Source: Streptomyces wuyuanensis | GTDB taxonomy: Bacteria; Actinomycetota; Actinomycetes; Streptomycetales; Streptomycetaceae | DNA: 64,000 bases | Assembly: GCF_900103455.1 (NCBI RefSeq) | Contig: NZ_FNHI01000028.1 | Coordinates: 62,001 to 126,000 of the forward strand | Direction: 5' to 3' | Translations under genes and position numbers: made by a program | Notes under the pieces: model-generated | Databases searched by the model: none | What the model was told of the DNA's origin: nothing | Seen by the model: only the letters and a program-made list of their open reading frames with translations | Shown here: positions 31,259-39,738 of the stretch, one piece after another | Layout: every line of letters begins with the position of its first letter | How positions within the stretch are numbered: position 1 is the stretch's first letter

Positions 31259-32278
31259 ATGACGGACCACTACCGCAGCGGCGGCGACGACGGCACCCAT
31301 CACACCCCCTCGTACCCGTACGCGGGCTTCGGCGACGGGGCCTACCCGCCGCCGCCCCCGCACGCTCCCACGGCGGGCGTCGCGGCGCCCGCCCCCGCGC
31401 ACCGGGCACGAGCCAAGCGGCCCGTCGCCCTGATCGCGGCCGTGGCCATCGTCGCCGCGGCCGTCGGCGGCGGGGCGGCGACGCTCGTGGAGCGCTTCAC
31501 CCCAGGCAACGCGCCCGGCGCCTCCAACGGCGTCAACGGGACGACGGTGTCCCAGAGCAGCAAGGGCACCGTCGCCGGTGTCGCCCAGGCCGTCTCCCCC
31601 AGCATCGTGGAGATCAAGGCATCTTCCGGCTCCGGCGAGTCCACCGGCTCCGGCGTGATCATCACCGCGGACGGCGAGATCGTGACCAACAACCACGTGA
31701 TCGCCGGCGCGGACACCGTCAAGGTCCGGCTCAGCGACGGCAGGACGTACACCGCGGATGTCGTCGGCACCGACCCCGACAAGGACCTCGCGCTGGTCGA
31801 GGTGCGTGGCGCCAAGGGCCTGAAGGCGGCCGCCCTCGGCGACTCCAGCAGTGTGAAGGTCGGCGACCAGGTGGTCGCGATCGGCTCCCCCGAGGGCCTG
31901 ACCGGTACCGTGACCAGCGGAATCGTCTCGGCGCTCGACCGCGACGTGACCGTCGCCAAGCAGGACGGGCAGGGACAGGGGCGGCAGGACCCGCGGGGCA
32001 ACTGGCCCTTCGAGTTCGGCGGCCAGGAGTTCAACGGCGACACCGGCGACTCCAGGACCACCTACAAGGCCATCCAGACCGACGCCTCCCTCAACCCCGG
32101 CAACTCCGGCGGTGCGCTGATCAACATGAACGGAGAGATCATCGGCATCAACTCGGCCATGTACTCGCCCAGTTCGGCGAGCGGTTCCACCGCGGGCAGC
32201 GTCGGGCTCGGGTTCGCCATCCCCGTCGACACCGTCAAGGCGGACCTGGACGGCCTCCGCTCCGGCGGCGGCGCCTGA
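31259..32278 (+). CDS. HtrA/DegP-like membrane-anchored serine protease without PDZ domain
   Basis: A 339-residue protein. Cytosolic Tyr/Pro/Gly-rich N-terminus (DHYRSGGDDG), one transmembrane helix (PVALIAAVAIVAAAVGGGAA), then an extracytoplasmic S1C protease domain. The triad is His146 (IVTNNHVIAG), Asp176 (DKDLALVEV) and Ser283 (NPGNSGGAL). The protein stops about 20 residues after the protease domain (FAIPVDTVKADLDGLRSGGGA), with no PDZ domain, unlike typical HtrA proteins. It would degrade misfolded exported proteins at the membrane. A two-component system follows, 20 bp after its stop, so the three probably form a stress module. Confidence 0.88.
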   Translation: MTDHYRSGGDDGTHHTPSYPYAGFGDGAYPPPPPHAPTAGVAAPAPAHRARAKRPVALIAAVAIVAAAVGGGAATLVERFTPGNAPGASNGVNGTTVSQSSKGTVAGVAQAVSPSIVEIKASSGSGESTGSGVIITADGEIVTNNHVIAGADTVKVRLSDGRTYTADVVGTDPDKDLALVEVRGAKGLKAAALGDSSSVKVGDQVVAIGSPEGLTGTVTSGIVSALDRDVTVAKQDGQGQGRQDPRGNWPFEFGGQEFNGDTGDSRTTYKAIQTDASLNPGNSGGALINMNGEIIGINSAMYSPSSASGSTAGSVGLGFAIPVDTVKADLDGLRSGGGA

Positions 32279-32298
32279 GCGCGTGCGAGGCTGGGGCC

Positions 32299-33021
32299 AT
32301 GACCTCCACACCGGATGACGGCGGGCGCGTCCTCGTCGTCGACGACGAGCCCGCAGTACGCGAGGCCCTCCAGCGCAGCCTGGCGTTCGAGGGGTACGCC
32401 ACCGAGGTCGCGGTCGACGGCGCCGACGCGCTCGCCAAGGTGGAGTCGTACCGGCCCGACCTGATCGTGCTGGACATCCAGATGCCCCGCATGGACGGAC
32501 TGACCGCCGCGCGCAGGCTGCGCTCCGCCGGCTCCACCCTGCCGATCCTGATGCTGACCGCCCGGGACACCGTCGGCGACCGCGTCACCGGCCTCGACGC
32601 CGGAGCCGACGACTACCTGGTGAAGCCGTTCGAGTTGGACGAGCTGCTCGCGCGGATCAGGGCACTGCTGCGGCGCAGCTCCTACGCGGCCGCCGCCGAC
32701 GGGGACTCCGGCGAGGTGCTGTCCTTCGCCGATCTCCGTATGGATCTGGCCACCCGCGAGGTCACCCGCGGCCCGCGCCGGGTCGAGCTGACCCGTACCG
32801 AGTTCACCCTGCTGGAGCTCTTCCTGGCGCACCCGAGGCAGGTGCTGACCCGTGAGCAGATCCTCAAGACCGTCTGGGGCTTCGACTTCGAGCCGAGCTC
32901 CAACTCGCTGGACGTCTACGTCATGTATCTGCGCCGCAAGACCGAGGCGGCCGGGGAGCCCCGTCTGGTCCACACCGTGCGGGGAGTGGGCTACGCCCTG
33001 CGGGAGGGGTCCCCGGAGTGA
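32299..33021 (+). CDS. OmpR-family response regulator
   Basis: A 240-residue response regulator. Receiver: VLVVDDEPAVREALQ at the acidic pocket, phosphoacceptor Asp in LIVLDIQMPRMDGL, switch Thr in MLTARDTVGDR, Lys in DDYLVKPFEL. A C-terminal winged helix follows (LTRTEFTLLELFLAHPRQVL, SNSLDVYVMYLRRKTEA). The stop overlaps the kinase start (GTGA), so the pair is cotranslated. It likely binds the 11-bp repeats upstream of the protease gene and drives the whole module. Confidence 0.95.
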   Translation: MTSTPDDGGRVLVVDDEPAVREALQRSLAFEGYATEVAVDGADALAKVESYRPDLIVLDIQMPRMDGLTAARRLRSAGSTLPILMLTARDTVGDRVTGLDAGADDYLVKPFELDELLARIRALLRRSSYAAAADGDSGEVLSFADLRMDLATREVTRGPRRVELTRTEFTLLELFLAHPRQVLTREQILKTVWGFDFEPSSNSLDVYVMYLRRKTEAAGEPRLVHTVRGVGYALREGSPE

Positions 33022-34442
33022 TCCGCAGATTCCGCGCCCTGCCGCTGCGGTCACGGCTCGCGCTGCTGACGGCGACGGCCGTGGCGGCTGCGGTCGCGGC
33101 CGTCGCCGTGGCCTGCTGGCTGCTGGCCCGGGCGCAGCTGCGCGACGAGCTCGACACCTCACTGCGGAACACCAGCGCGCCTCCCGACTCGATCGCGGCC
33201 GCCGCCGCGTGCCGGCCGGCGGCCGAAGCCCCGGGCGACGCCAAGGCGTTCGCGTACGTGCAGGTGGTCTTCGCCGACGGCACCCGGTGCGTCCCGCCCT
33301 ACACGGAGCCGGTGAAGGTACAGGCCGACGACCTCGCGGTGGCCCGGCGGCTGAGGGACGACGCACTGCACGGCAGCACCACGGACGACGGCGACGAGGT
33401 GCGGGTGCACACCGAACCGACCGTGGTGCGGGGCGCGCCGGCCGCCGTCATGGTCGCCAGGCCGCTCAACGAGATCGACACCGCGCTGAACCGGCTCGCC
33501 TTCCTGCTCACCTTCCTCGCCGGAGCCGGAGTCGTCGCCGCCGGAGCCGCCGGCCTGTGGGTGGCCCGCACCGGCCTGAAGCCCGTCGACCGGCTCACGG
33601 ACGCCGTCGAGCACATGGCCAGGACCGAGGACCTGACCGTACGGATCCCGGTGGAGGGCGAGGACGAGATCGCCCGGCTGTCACGCTCCTTCAACCAGAT
33701 GACCGCCGCACTGGCCTCGTCCCGCGACCGGCAGGCGCAGCTCATCGCGGACGCCGGACACGAACTGCGCACCCCGCTGACCTCGCTGCGGACGAACATC
33801 GACCTGCTGGTCCGCAGCGAGCAGACCGGCCGGGCCCTGCCGCCGGACGACCGGGCGGCGCTGCTGGACTCCGTGAGGGCGCAGATGTCCGAGCTGGCCG
33901 CGCTGATCGGCGATCTGCAGGAGCTGTCCAGGCCGGACAGCGCCGCGCTCGGCCCGGTCCAGGTCGTCGCGCTGCACGACATCACCCGGACCGCGCTGGA
34001 ACGGGTCCGGCTGCGCGGTCCCGAGCTGAGGATCGAAGCCGAGCTGCGGCCCTGGTACGTAAGGGCCGAGCCGGCGGCGCTGGAGCGGGCCGTCGTCAAC
34101 GTGCTGGACAACGCGGTGAAGTTCTCGCCGCCGCGCGGGTCGGTGGAGGTGGGACTCGACCGCGGTGTGCTGACGGTCCGCGACCACGGTCCCGGAGTGC
34201 CGCCGGAGGAACTCCCCCACGTCTTCGAGCGGTTCTGGCGCTCCCCTTCCGCCCGCGCGCTGCCCGGCTCCGGCCTGGGGCTGTCGATCGTGGCCAGGAC
34301 CGTGCGGCAGGCGGGCGGCGAGGCCGAGCTGCGTCCGGCGGAGGGCGGCGGCACCGTGGCGGTGCTCCGTCTGCCCGGGGCGCCCACCCCGCCGCCGGAG
34401 GCGCCGTCAGTTGTGCCGGATGAGCGAGTCGACCAGCCCTGA
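33018..34442 (+). CDS. Sensor histidine kinase (HAMP, HisKA, HATPase_c)
   Basis: A 474-residue membrane kinase. TM1 (ALLTATAVAAAVAAVAVACWLL) and TM2 (LAFLLTFLAGAGVVAAGAAGLWVA) enclose a ~110-residue extracellular sensor. A HAMP linker follows. The H-box is DAGHELRTPLTSLRTN, the N-box NVLDNAVKFSPP, and the G-boxes VRDHGPGVPP and GSGLGLSIV. It would phosphorylate the preceding regulator on an envelope signal, consistent with the linked HtrA-like protease. The 3' end overlaps the convergent PI-PLC gene by 36 bp. Confidence 0.94.
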   Translation: MIRRFRALPLRSRLALLTATAVAAAVAAVAVACWLLARAQLRDELDTSLRNTSAPPDSIAAAAACRPAAEAPGDAKAFAYVQVVFADGTRCVPPYTEPVKVQADDLAVARRLRDDALHGSTTDDGDEVRVHTEPTVVRGAPAAVMVARPLNEIDTALNRLAFLLTFLAGAGVVAAGAAGLWVARTGLKPVDRLTDAVEHMARTEDLTVRIPVEGEDEIARLSRSFNQMTAALASSRDRQAQLIADAGHELRTPLTSLRTNIDLLVRSEQTGRALPPDDRAALLDSVRAQMSELAALIGDLQELSRPDSAALGPVQVVALHDITRTALERVRLRGPELRIEAELRPWYVRAEPAALERAVVNVLDNAVKFSPPRGSVEVGLDRGVLTVRDHGPGVPPEELPHVFERFWRSPSARALPGSGLGLSIVARTVRQAGGEAELRPAEGGGTVAVLRLPGAPTPPPEAPSVVPDERVDQP

Positions 34443-35282
34443 CCGGGTGCCGGGGAAGTCGAGCGCGACGATCCCGAGTCCCTTCCAACCGCTCGCCGTG
34501 CCGTCCAGGAACCGGTGGACGCGGGGGTTGAGGTCGTCGGAGTTCCACCTCGGCGGGAGATACGCCGAGGTGCTCACGAAGTTGACGTACAGCTTCCCGG
34601 GCTGCGCGACGGCCTTGCGCAGATGGGCCTCCACCTTGGGGTACTTGTCCCACGGCGGGGCGTTCCAGTCGTCCTGGGTGTCGAAGGCCCCGCCGTCCCA
34701 CCACTTCAGTCCGGGCAGGCCCCCGTTGTCGGCGATCAGGACGACCTTGCCGCGCGCCTGGCCGAGGGCGGGGAGGGTGTCGCCGATGTGGAACAGCGAG
34801 CGCCAGCCGCGTACGTCGAGGTAGTGGTCGAAGATGGCGCGGAAGGTGGCGTCGCTCTCTCCCGAGTACTCCTGCTTCACCCGCATCAGCACGGTCTCCG
34901 AGGGGTGGGCGCGCAGGAAGTCGCGGCAGGCGACGAGGACGTCGCCGAACATCATGTTCTGGTATGAGGGCCCGTGGTGGATGGCGAACGAGCCGTCGAT
35001 GGCCCGGCACCGCACGTCCAGGAACCGGATCCCCGAGTCCAGCTGCTGCGCGATGGTGGTGTTCTGGCACTCCGACCAGGGGCCGCCGAAGCGGGCTCCG
35101 GAGTCGTGGGTACCGGGGATGGTGAGCGTCCGCAGCGCCCTGCCGTCGTCGAAACCGGCCATCCAGTCCTGCGGGCCGAGCGCCCGCCGCGGCGCGGCCG
35201 CCGCCGGGCCCGGTGCGCCGATGAGAACGGACGCGGAGGCAACCGCCGCGCCCGTGAGGAAACCACGTCTGGTCAAGGACAT
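34407..35282 (-). CDS. Secreted PI-PLC X-domain phosphodiesterase
   Basis: A 291-residue enzyme with a twin-arginine signal peptide (SLTRRGFLTGAAVASASVLI then APGPAAAAPR). The catalytic domain is phosphatidylinositol-specific phospholipase C-like. The first active His is in IPGTHDSGARFGG and the second in FAIHHGPSYQ. Further conserved strands follow (FLDVRCRAIDG, LMRVKQEYSG, VVLIADNGG). It would cleave phosphoinositide-like lipids outside the cell. The Tat route implies folding before export. The start at 35282 is chosen for the signal peptide. The 3' end overlaps the histidine-kinase gene, convergent. Confidence 0.88.
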   Translation of the reverse strand: MSLTRRGFLTGAAVASASVLIGAPGPAAAAPRRALGPQDWMAGFDDGRALRTLTIPGTHDSGARFGGPWSECQNTTIAQQLDSGIRFLDVRCRAIDGSFAIHHGPSYQNMMFGDVLVACRDFLRAHPSETVLMRVKQEYSGESDATFRAIFDHYLDVRGWRSLFHIGDTLPALGQARGKVVLIADNGGLPGLKWWDGGAFDTQDDWNAPPWDKYPKVEAHLRKAVAQPGKLYVNFVSTSAYLPPRWNSDDLNPRVHRFLDGTASGWKGLGIVALDFPGTRSGLVDSLIRHN

Positions 35283-35396
35283 GCCTGCTGTCTCCTTCGT
35301 CGGCCGCCGCGATGTGGGGGGGTCGCGGTCGGCACCCGGATAATTGCAGACATGCCCATGACACAAAATGAGTTGGGCGGAAAACGCGGGAAAGAT

Positions 35397-35434
35397 CCGA
35401 GGGGCGGCGGACCGGTCGGTCCACCGCCCCTCGG
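35397..35434 (-). terminator. Terminator of the 5'-nucleotidase gene
   Basis: CCGAGGGGCGG (35397-35407) and CCGCCCCTCGG (35424-35434) pair in an 11-bp perfect stem, and the loop itself contains a 5-bp GGACC/GGTCC stem. On the minus strand the stem is followed by a short T-containing run (TCTTTCC). It lies 21 bases after the 5'-nucleotidase stop. Confidence 0.65.
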
Positions 35435-35454
35435 CATGCGCCGGGTTCAGCAGG

Positions 35455-37281
35455 TCACTTGACGACCGTGATCCGGCCCGTGGCCGGCGGCGCCAGCGGG
35501 GCGGCCGGGGTGGAGTGCGCGGCGAAGTAGGCGTTGAGGAGGTCCAGGTCGGACGCGCCCACCAGCTTGTTCTTGTGCTCCTTCAGCACGGCGAAGCCGT
35601 CGCCGCCGCCCGCGAGGAACTCGTTCATCGCGACGCGGTAGGTCTTCGCCGGGTCGATCGCCTCACCGTTCAGCTTCACCGAGCTGGTCACGATCCGGTC
35701 GGCACCGGTCTTCGTCATGTCGAGGGTGTAGGTGAAGCCCTTCGAGACCTGGAGGATCTTCGGCGCGGCCTGGTTGGGGCCGCTGACCTGCTGCTGCAGC
35801 GTGGTGATCAGCTGGGCACCGGTGAGGTCGACGGCCGTCATCATGTTGGTGAACGGCTGCACGGTGAAGGCCTCGCCGTAGGTCACGACGCCGTCGCCCT
35901 CACTGCCGGACGCCTTGTGGACCAGACCGGCACGGATGCCGCCCGGGTTCATCAGCGCGAGCTGCGCGCCGCCCTTGTCGGCCGGGGCCATGCCCTCCAG
36001 TTGGGCGTCCGCGATCAGGTTGCCGGCCGGACGCTCGGGCGCGTCGGCGGGGTTCTCGATGTCCGCGGAGATGTAGCCGACGGGCTTGTTGGCGATCGGC
36101 GCGGCCAGCGTGTTCCAGCGGTCGATGAGCTGGGTCATGTCGGCGGCCTTGGGCACGTCACGGGTGACGACGTGGTTGGCGGACGCGACGGACGTGCGCA
36201 CGATGTCGCGGGTGCGGCGGTCGTACGTGAGCGTCGTGTCGGTGTACAGCTTGCCGAACGAGGCCGCCGAGGTGACCGTGCGCGGCTTCCCGGACGGGTC
36301 CGGGATCGAGCACGCGTACGCCTGGTGGGTGTGGCCCGTCACGAGGGCGTCGACCTGCGGGCTGACCTTCTTGGCGATGTCCACGATCGGACCGGAGATG
36401 CCGTCGCCGGGGCCCGGGCTGTCGCAGTTGTAGTTGTACGAGGCAGAGGCGGGGGCGCCGCCCTCGTGCAGCAGCGCGACGATCGACTTCACGCCCTTGC
36501 GCTCGAGCACCTTGGTGTACTTGTTGATCGTCTCGATCTCGTCGCCGAACTTCAGGCCCTTGATGCCCTCGGCGCTGACGATGTCCGGGGTGCCCTCCAG
36601 GGTGACGCCGATGAAGCCGATCTTCACCCCGTTCTTCTCCCAGACGAAGTACGGGTCCAGGACCGGACGGCCGGACTTCTCGTTGGTGACGTTGGCCGCG
36701 AGGTACGGGAAGTCCGCGCCGCGGAACGTCTTCGGCTTGCCGTTGGCCTTCTTCTCGTAGCAGCCCTCGACCGGGTGGCAGCCGCCGTACTGCAGCCGGG
36801 CGAGCTCCTTGGCCCCCTCGTCGAACTCGTGGTTGCCGACGGAGGTCACATCGAGCTTCAGCTTGTTCAGCGCCTCGATGGTCGGCTCGTCGTGGAAGAG
36901 GCCGGAGAGCATCGGCGAGGCGCCGACCATGTCGCCGGCCGCGGCCGTGATCGAGTACCTGTTGCCCTTGCGGGCCTCGCGCAGATGAGTGGCGAGGTAC
37001 TCGGCGCCGCCCGCGTCGATGGTGCGGGTGGTGCCGTCCTCGTTGGTGTGGGTGACCCGGCCCGCCGAGCCGGCGGGCGGCTGCAGGTTGCCGTGCAGGT
37101 CGTTGAAGGACAGCAGCTGGACGTCGACGGTGCGGCCGTAACCGTATCCGTGGTCGTGGCCGTGTCCGTTGCCGCGATCGTGCGCCCCGGCGGGCATCGC
37201 GGCGACCAGTGCGCCGACGGTGGTCAGTCCGGCGGCGGCCGCGAGTACCCTGCGGCGCTTCTGGTGCGATGTCGCTGACAT
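35455..37281 (-). CDS. Secreted 5'-nucleotidase/metallophosphatase (UshA-like)
   Basis: A 608-residue exported bifunctional enzyme. A signal peptide (RRRVLAAAAGLTTVGALVAA then MPAGAHD) is followed by a short His/Gly-rich tract (DRGNGHGHDHGYGYGR). The metallophosphatase domain has VDVQLLSFNDLHGNLQPP, ITAAAGDMVGASP, DVTSVGNHEFDEG and VTGHTHQAYACS, covering the metal ligands. The C-terminal 5_nucleotid_C domain starts near PVGYISADIENPADAP, with LALMNPGGIRAGLV and LAGGGDGFAVLKEHK. It releases phosphate from extracellular nucleotides. In S. coelicolor the orthologue is, from memory, PhoP-controlled. Confidence 0.93.
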   Translation of the reverse strand: MSATSHQKRRRVLAAAAGLTTVGALVAAMPAGAHDRGNGHGHDHGYGYGRTVDVQLLSFNDLHGNLQPPAGSAGRVTHTNEDGTTRTIDAGGAEYLATHLREARKGNRYSITAAAGDMVGASPMLSGLFHDEPTIEALNKLKLDVTSVGNHEFDEGAKELARLQYGGCHPVEGCYEKKANGKPKTFRGADFPYLAANVTNEKSGRPVLDPYFVWEKNGVKIGFIGVTLEGTPDIVSAEGIKGLKFGDEIETINKYTKVLERKGVKSIVALLHEGGAPASASYNYNCDSPGPGDGISGPIVDIAKKVSPQVDALVTGHTHQAYACSIPDPSGKPRTVTSAASFGKLYTDTTLTYDRRTRDIVRTSVASANHVVTRDVPKAADMTQLIDRWNTLAAPIANKPVGYISADIENPADAPERPAGNLIADAQLEGMAPADKGGAQLALMNPGGIRAGLVHKASGSEGDGVVTYGEAFTVQPFTNMMTAVDLTGAQLITTLQQQVSGPNQAAPKILQVSKGFTYTLDMTKTGADRIVTSSVKLNGEAIDPAKTYRVAMNEFLAGGGDGFAVLKEHKNKLVGASDLDLLNAYFAAHSTPAAPLAPPATGRITVVK

Positions 37282-37418
37282 CTGTCCCCTTGTCAGTTCA
37301 GCGTGAAACGACTGTCCTCAGCCGGGCAGCCTAGAGTCAACGCGCGTAGCGCGACAGGGGGTACCGGGTTACGAGCTGGTATCCGATCGGGTTCGTCCCG
37401 GCGCCGTACCCTCGTCGT

Positions 37419-38345
37419 ATGACTGACGCAGCTCCCGCCGCCATCGAGCCCGGCCGCCAGATCCAGACGCTCGACGAGCTCACCCCCGAGCTGGCCGACG
37501 ACGTCATCGGCCTGCTGTCCGTCGCCGCCCGCGCCGACGGGGTGCAGGCGGTCTCCGAACAGGGCCGGCTCTATCTGCGCCACGGCAGGCGCGAGGGAGT
37601 GCGGCACTTCGTGCTCACCGTCGCCGGGGACCTCCGCGGGTACGCCCAACTGGAGGGCACCGACCCGGTGGAGGCCCCGGCCGCCGAGCTGGTCGTCCAC
37701 CCGGCGCACCGCGGCCGCGGCCACGGCCGGGCCCTCGGCAACGCGCTGCTCGCCGCCTCCGGCAAGCGGCTGCGGATGTGGGCGCACGGCGGAAAGTCGG
37801 CGGCCCGCCATCTCGCCCAGGTGCTGGGGCTGACCCTGTTCCGTGAACTGCGCCAGCTGCGCCGCCCGTTGAGCCCCCTGGACATCGCCGAACCGGCCCT
37901 CCCGGAGGGCGTGACCGTCCGCACGTTCGTCCCCGGCCGGGACGACGCCGCCTGGCTCGCGGTCAACGCCGCCGCCTTCGCCCACCACCCCGAGCAGGGC
38001 TCGATCACCCAGCGCGACCTCGACGACCGCAAGGACGAGGCCTGGTTCGACCCCAAGGGCTTCTTCCTCGCCGAGCGCGGAGGCGAACTCGTCGGCTTCC
38101 ACTGGACGAAGCTCCACGCGGAGGACCAGCTCGGCGAGGTCTACGTGCTCGGCATCCGCCCCGACGCCCAGGGCACCGGCCTCGGCAAGGCCCTCACCGC
38201 GATCGGACTGCGCCATCTCGCGGCGCAGGGGGTGCCGACGGCCATGCTGTACGTCGACGCGGACAACCCGGCGGCCCTGCGGGTGTACGAGCGCCTCGGG
38301 TTCACCACGCACGAGGTGGACCTGATGTACCGCACGGAGACCTGA
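37419..38345 (+). CDS. mshD: Mycothiol synthase MshD
   Basis: A 308-residue tandem-GNAT enzyme that acetylates cysteinyl-glucosaminyl-inositol, the last step of mycothiol synthesis. The inactive N-terminal GNAT has VVHPAHRGRGHGRALGNAL. The active C-terminal GNAT has VYVLGIRPDAQGTGLGKALT with the acetyl-CoA loop, followed by MLYVDADNPAALRVYERLGF. Mycothiol is the actinomycete glutathione substitute. ATG at 37419. Stand-alone gene, divergent from the 5'-nucleotidase gene. Confidence 0.96.
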   Translation: MTDAAPAAIEPGRQIQTLDELTPELADDVIGLLSVAARADGVQAVSEQGRLYLRHGRREGVRHFVLTVAGDLRGYAQLEGTDPVEAPAAELVVHPAHRGRGHGRALGNALLAASGKRLRMWAHGGKSAARHLAQVLGLTLFRELRQLRRPLSPLDIAEPALPEGVTVRTFVPGRDDAAWLAVNAAAFAHHPEQGSITQRDLDDRKDEAWFDPKGFFLAERGGELVGFHWTKLHAEDQLGEVYVLGIRPDAQGTGLGKALTAIGLRHLAAQGVPTAMLYVDADNPAALRVYERLGFTTHEVDLMYRTET

Positions 38346-38429
38346 GCGGCCCGCACCGCGCTGGGCCGAGCGCGTCCGCATGGAGGCGGGACCAGGGGGC
38401 GGTTGACACCGCCCCCTCTCTTGCACCAT

Positions 38430-38455
38430 CCTTTCACTACTTGATTAGTGAAAGG
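38430..38455. promoter_or_regulatory. GntR (YtrA-type) operator, perfect inverted repeat
   Basis: CCTTTCACTA-CTTGAT-TAGTGAAAGG is a perfect inverted repeat with 10-bp arms and a 6-bp spacer, ending 9 bases before the gntR ATG. A possible TTGACA (38403-38408) lies upstream. Autoregulation of the gntR-ABC operon by its own first gene is the simplest reading. Confidence 0.75.
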
Positions 38456-38464
38456 GTGGTGAGC

Positions 38465-38860
38465 ATGATCGAGTACCGGATCGACCGGCGCAGCGGCATC
38501 GCCACCTACGTCCAGATCGTCCAGCAGACGAAGCAGGCCCTGCGTCTGGGCCTGCTCCGGCCCGGCGACCGGCTGCCGACGGCCCGCGAAGTGGTCGAGG
38601 CGACCGCCATCAACCCGAACACGGTGCTGAAGGCCTATCGGGAGCTGGAGCGCGAGGGCCTGGTGGAAGCCCGCCGCGGACTCGGCACGTTCGTCCGCAG
38701 GACGCTCGGCGCCGCGGGCGCCGACACCCCCCTGCGCGGCGAGCTCGCCGACTGGGCGGCGCGGGCCCGCGCGGCCGGACTGGACCGGGACGACGTGGCC
38801 GCGCTCTTCACCGCGGTGCTGGACGAGCACTTCACGCAGACCCAGGGGGACGACACATGA
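38465..38860 (+). CDS. GntR family regulator, YtrA subfamily
   Basis: A 131-residue regulator of the short YtrA type. The winged helix (IATYVQIVQQTKQALRLGLL, TAREVVEATAINPNTVLKAYRELE) fills residues ~5-75, with a ~50-residue C-terminal dimerisation helix region and no effector domain. YtrA proteins control linked ABC transporters, and here the ATPase gene overlaps by 4 bp. A perfect inverted repeat overlaps the promoter. The start is the ATG at 38465 after AAGGGTGGTGAG. Confidence 0.92.
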   Translation: MIEYRIDRRSGIATYVQIVQQTKQALRLGLLRPGDRLPTAREVVEATAINPNTVLKAYRELEREGLVEARRGLGTFVRRTLGAAGADTPLRGELADWAARARAAGLDRDDVAALFTAVLDEHFTQTQGDDT

Positions 38861-39738
38861 CCGACACCGCCATCGAGGCGGCCGGACTCGGCAGGAGCTT
38901 CGGAGGCCGCCGGGCCCTGCGCGACTGCACCTTCCGGCTTCCCACGGGCCGCGTCTGCGCGCTCGTGGGCCCCAACGGAGCGGGCAAGTCCACGCTGCTC
39001 ACACTGGCTGCGGGCCTGCTGCGGCCGACCGAGGGCACCATCCGGATCCTCGGCACCGGCCCGGCGGACGCCCGCGAACGGATCGCGTACGTCGGCCAGG
39101 ACAAGCCGCTGTTCCCCCAGCTCACCATCGCCGAGACCCTCTGGCTGGGCCGTGAACTCAACCCCGGCCGCTGGGACGACACCGCCGCCCGGCGGGTCGT
39201 CGACGCCGGCGGCCTCGATCCCGCGGCCCGTGTGCGGGCCCTGTCCGGCGGACAGCGCACCCGCGTCGCCCTGGCCCTGGCCCTCGGCAAGCGAGCCGAG
39301 GTCCTGCTCCTCGACGAGCCGACGGCGGACCTCGACCCCCTGGCGCGGCGCCAGTTGACGGGCCTGCTGCTGGCCGACGCCGGCGAGAACGGCACGACCG
39401 TGGTGATGTCCTCGCACATCCTCCCAGAGCTGGAGAACGCCTGCGACCATCTGGTGCTCGTCGACCGCGGCAGCGTCCGCCTCGCCGGCGGCATCGACGA
39501 ACTCCTCGCCGCGCACCGCCTGGTGACGGGTCCCGCGAGCGCGGACCTGGCGCCGCACACCGTCGTCGAGTCCCGCACCACCGGACGCGGACTGACCGCG
39601 CTCATACGCCCCGGCGGCACCCTCTCCGGCGACTGGCAGACCGTCGAGCCCTCCCTGGAGGACCTGCTCCTGGCCCATCTGCGCTCTCCCGCGGCACCCG
39701 CCCTGCTCACCCCGCCGGCCGAGGCGACCGCCCGATGA
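38857..39738 (+). CDS. ABC transporter ATPase of the YtrA-type operon
   Basis: A 293-residue ABC ATPase. Walker A is GPNGAGKST, the Q-loop is YVGQDKPLF, the signature LSGGQRTRVALAL, Walker B VLLLDEPTADLDPL, and the H-loop VMSSHIL. It is preceded by the GntR gene and followed by the permease gene, both with 4-bp ATGA overlaps, so this is a fixed three-gene operon. Such modules export lipids, antimicrobial peptides or drugs, or respond to cell-wall antibiotics. The substrate cannot be deduced. Confidence 0.92.
   Translation: MTDTAIEAAGLGRSFGGRRALRDCTFRLPTGRVCALVGPNGAGKSTLLTLAAGLLRPTEGTIRILGTGPADARERIAYVGQDKPLFPQLTIAETLWLGRELNPGRWDDTAARRVVDAGGLDPAARVRALSGGQRTRVALALALGKRAEVLLLDEPTADLDPLARRQLTGLLLADAGENGTTVVMSSHILPELENACDHLVLVDRGSVRLAGGIDELLAAHRLVTGPASADLAPHTVVESRTTGRGLTALIRPGGTLSGDWQTVEPSLEDLLLAHLRSPAAPALLTPPAEATAR

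Noticed and set aside
37290..37320. Possible PhoP box upstream of the 5'-nucleotidase gene (GTTCAGCGTGA)
   Set aside because: Only one unit resembles the consensus; a second repeat 11 bp away is missing.
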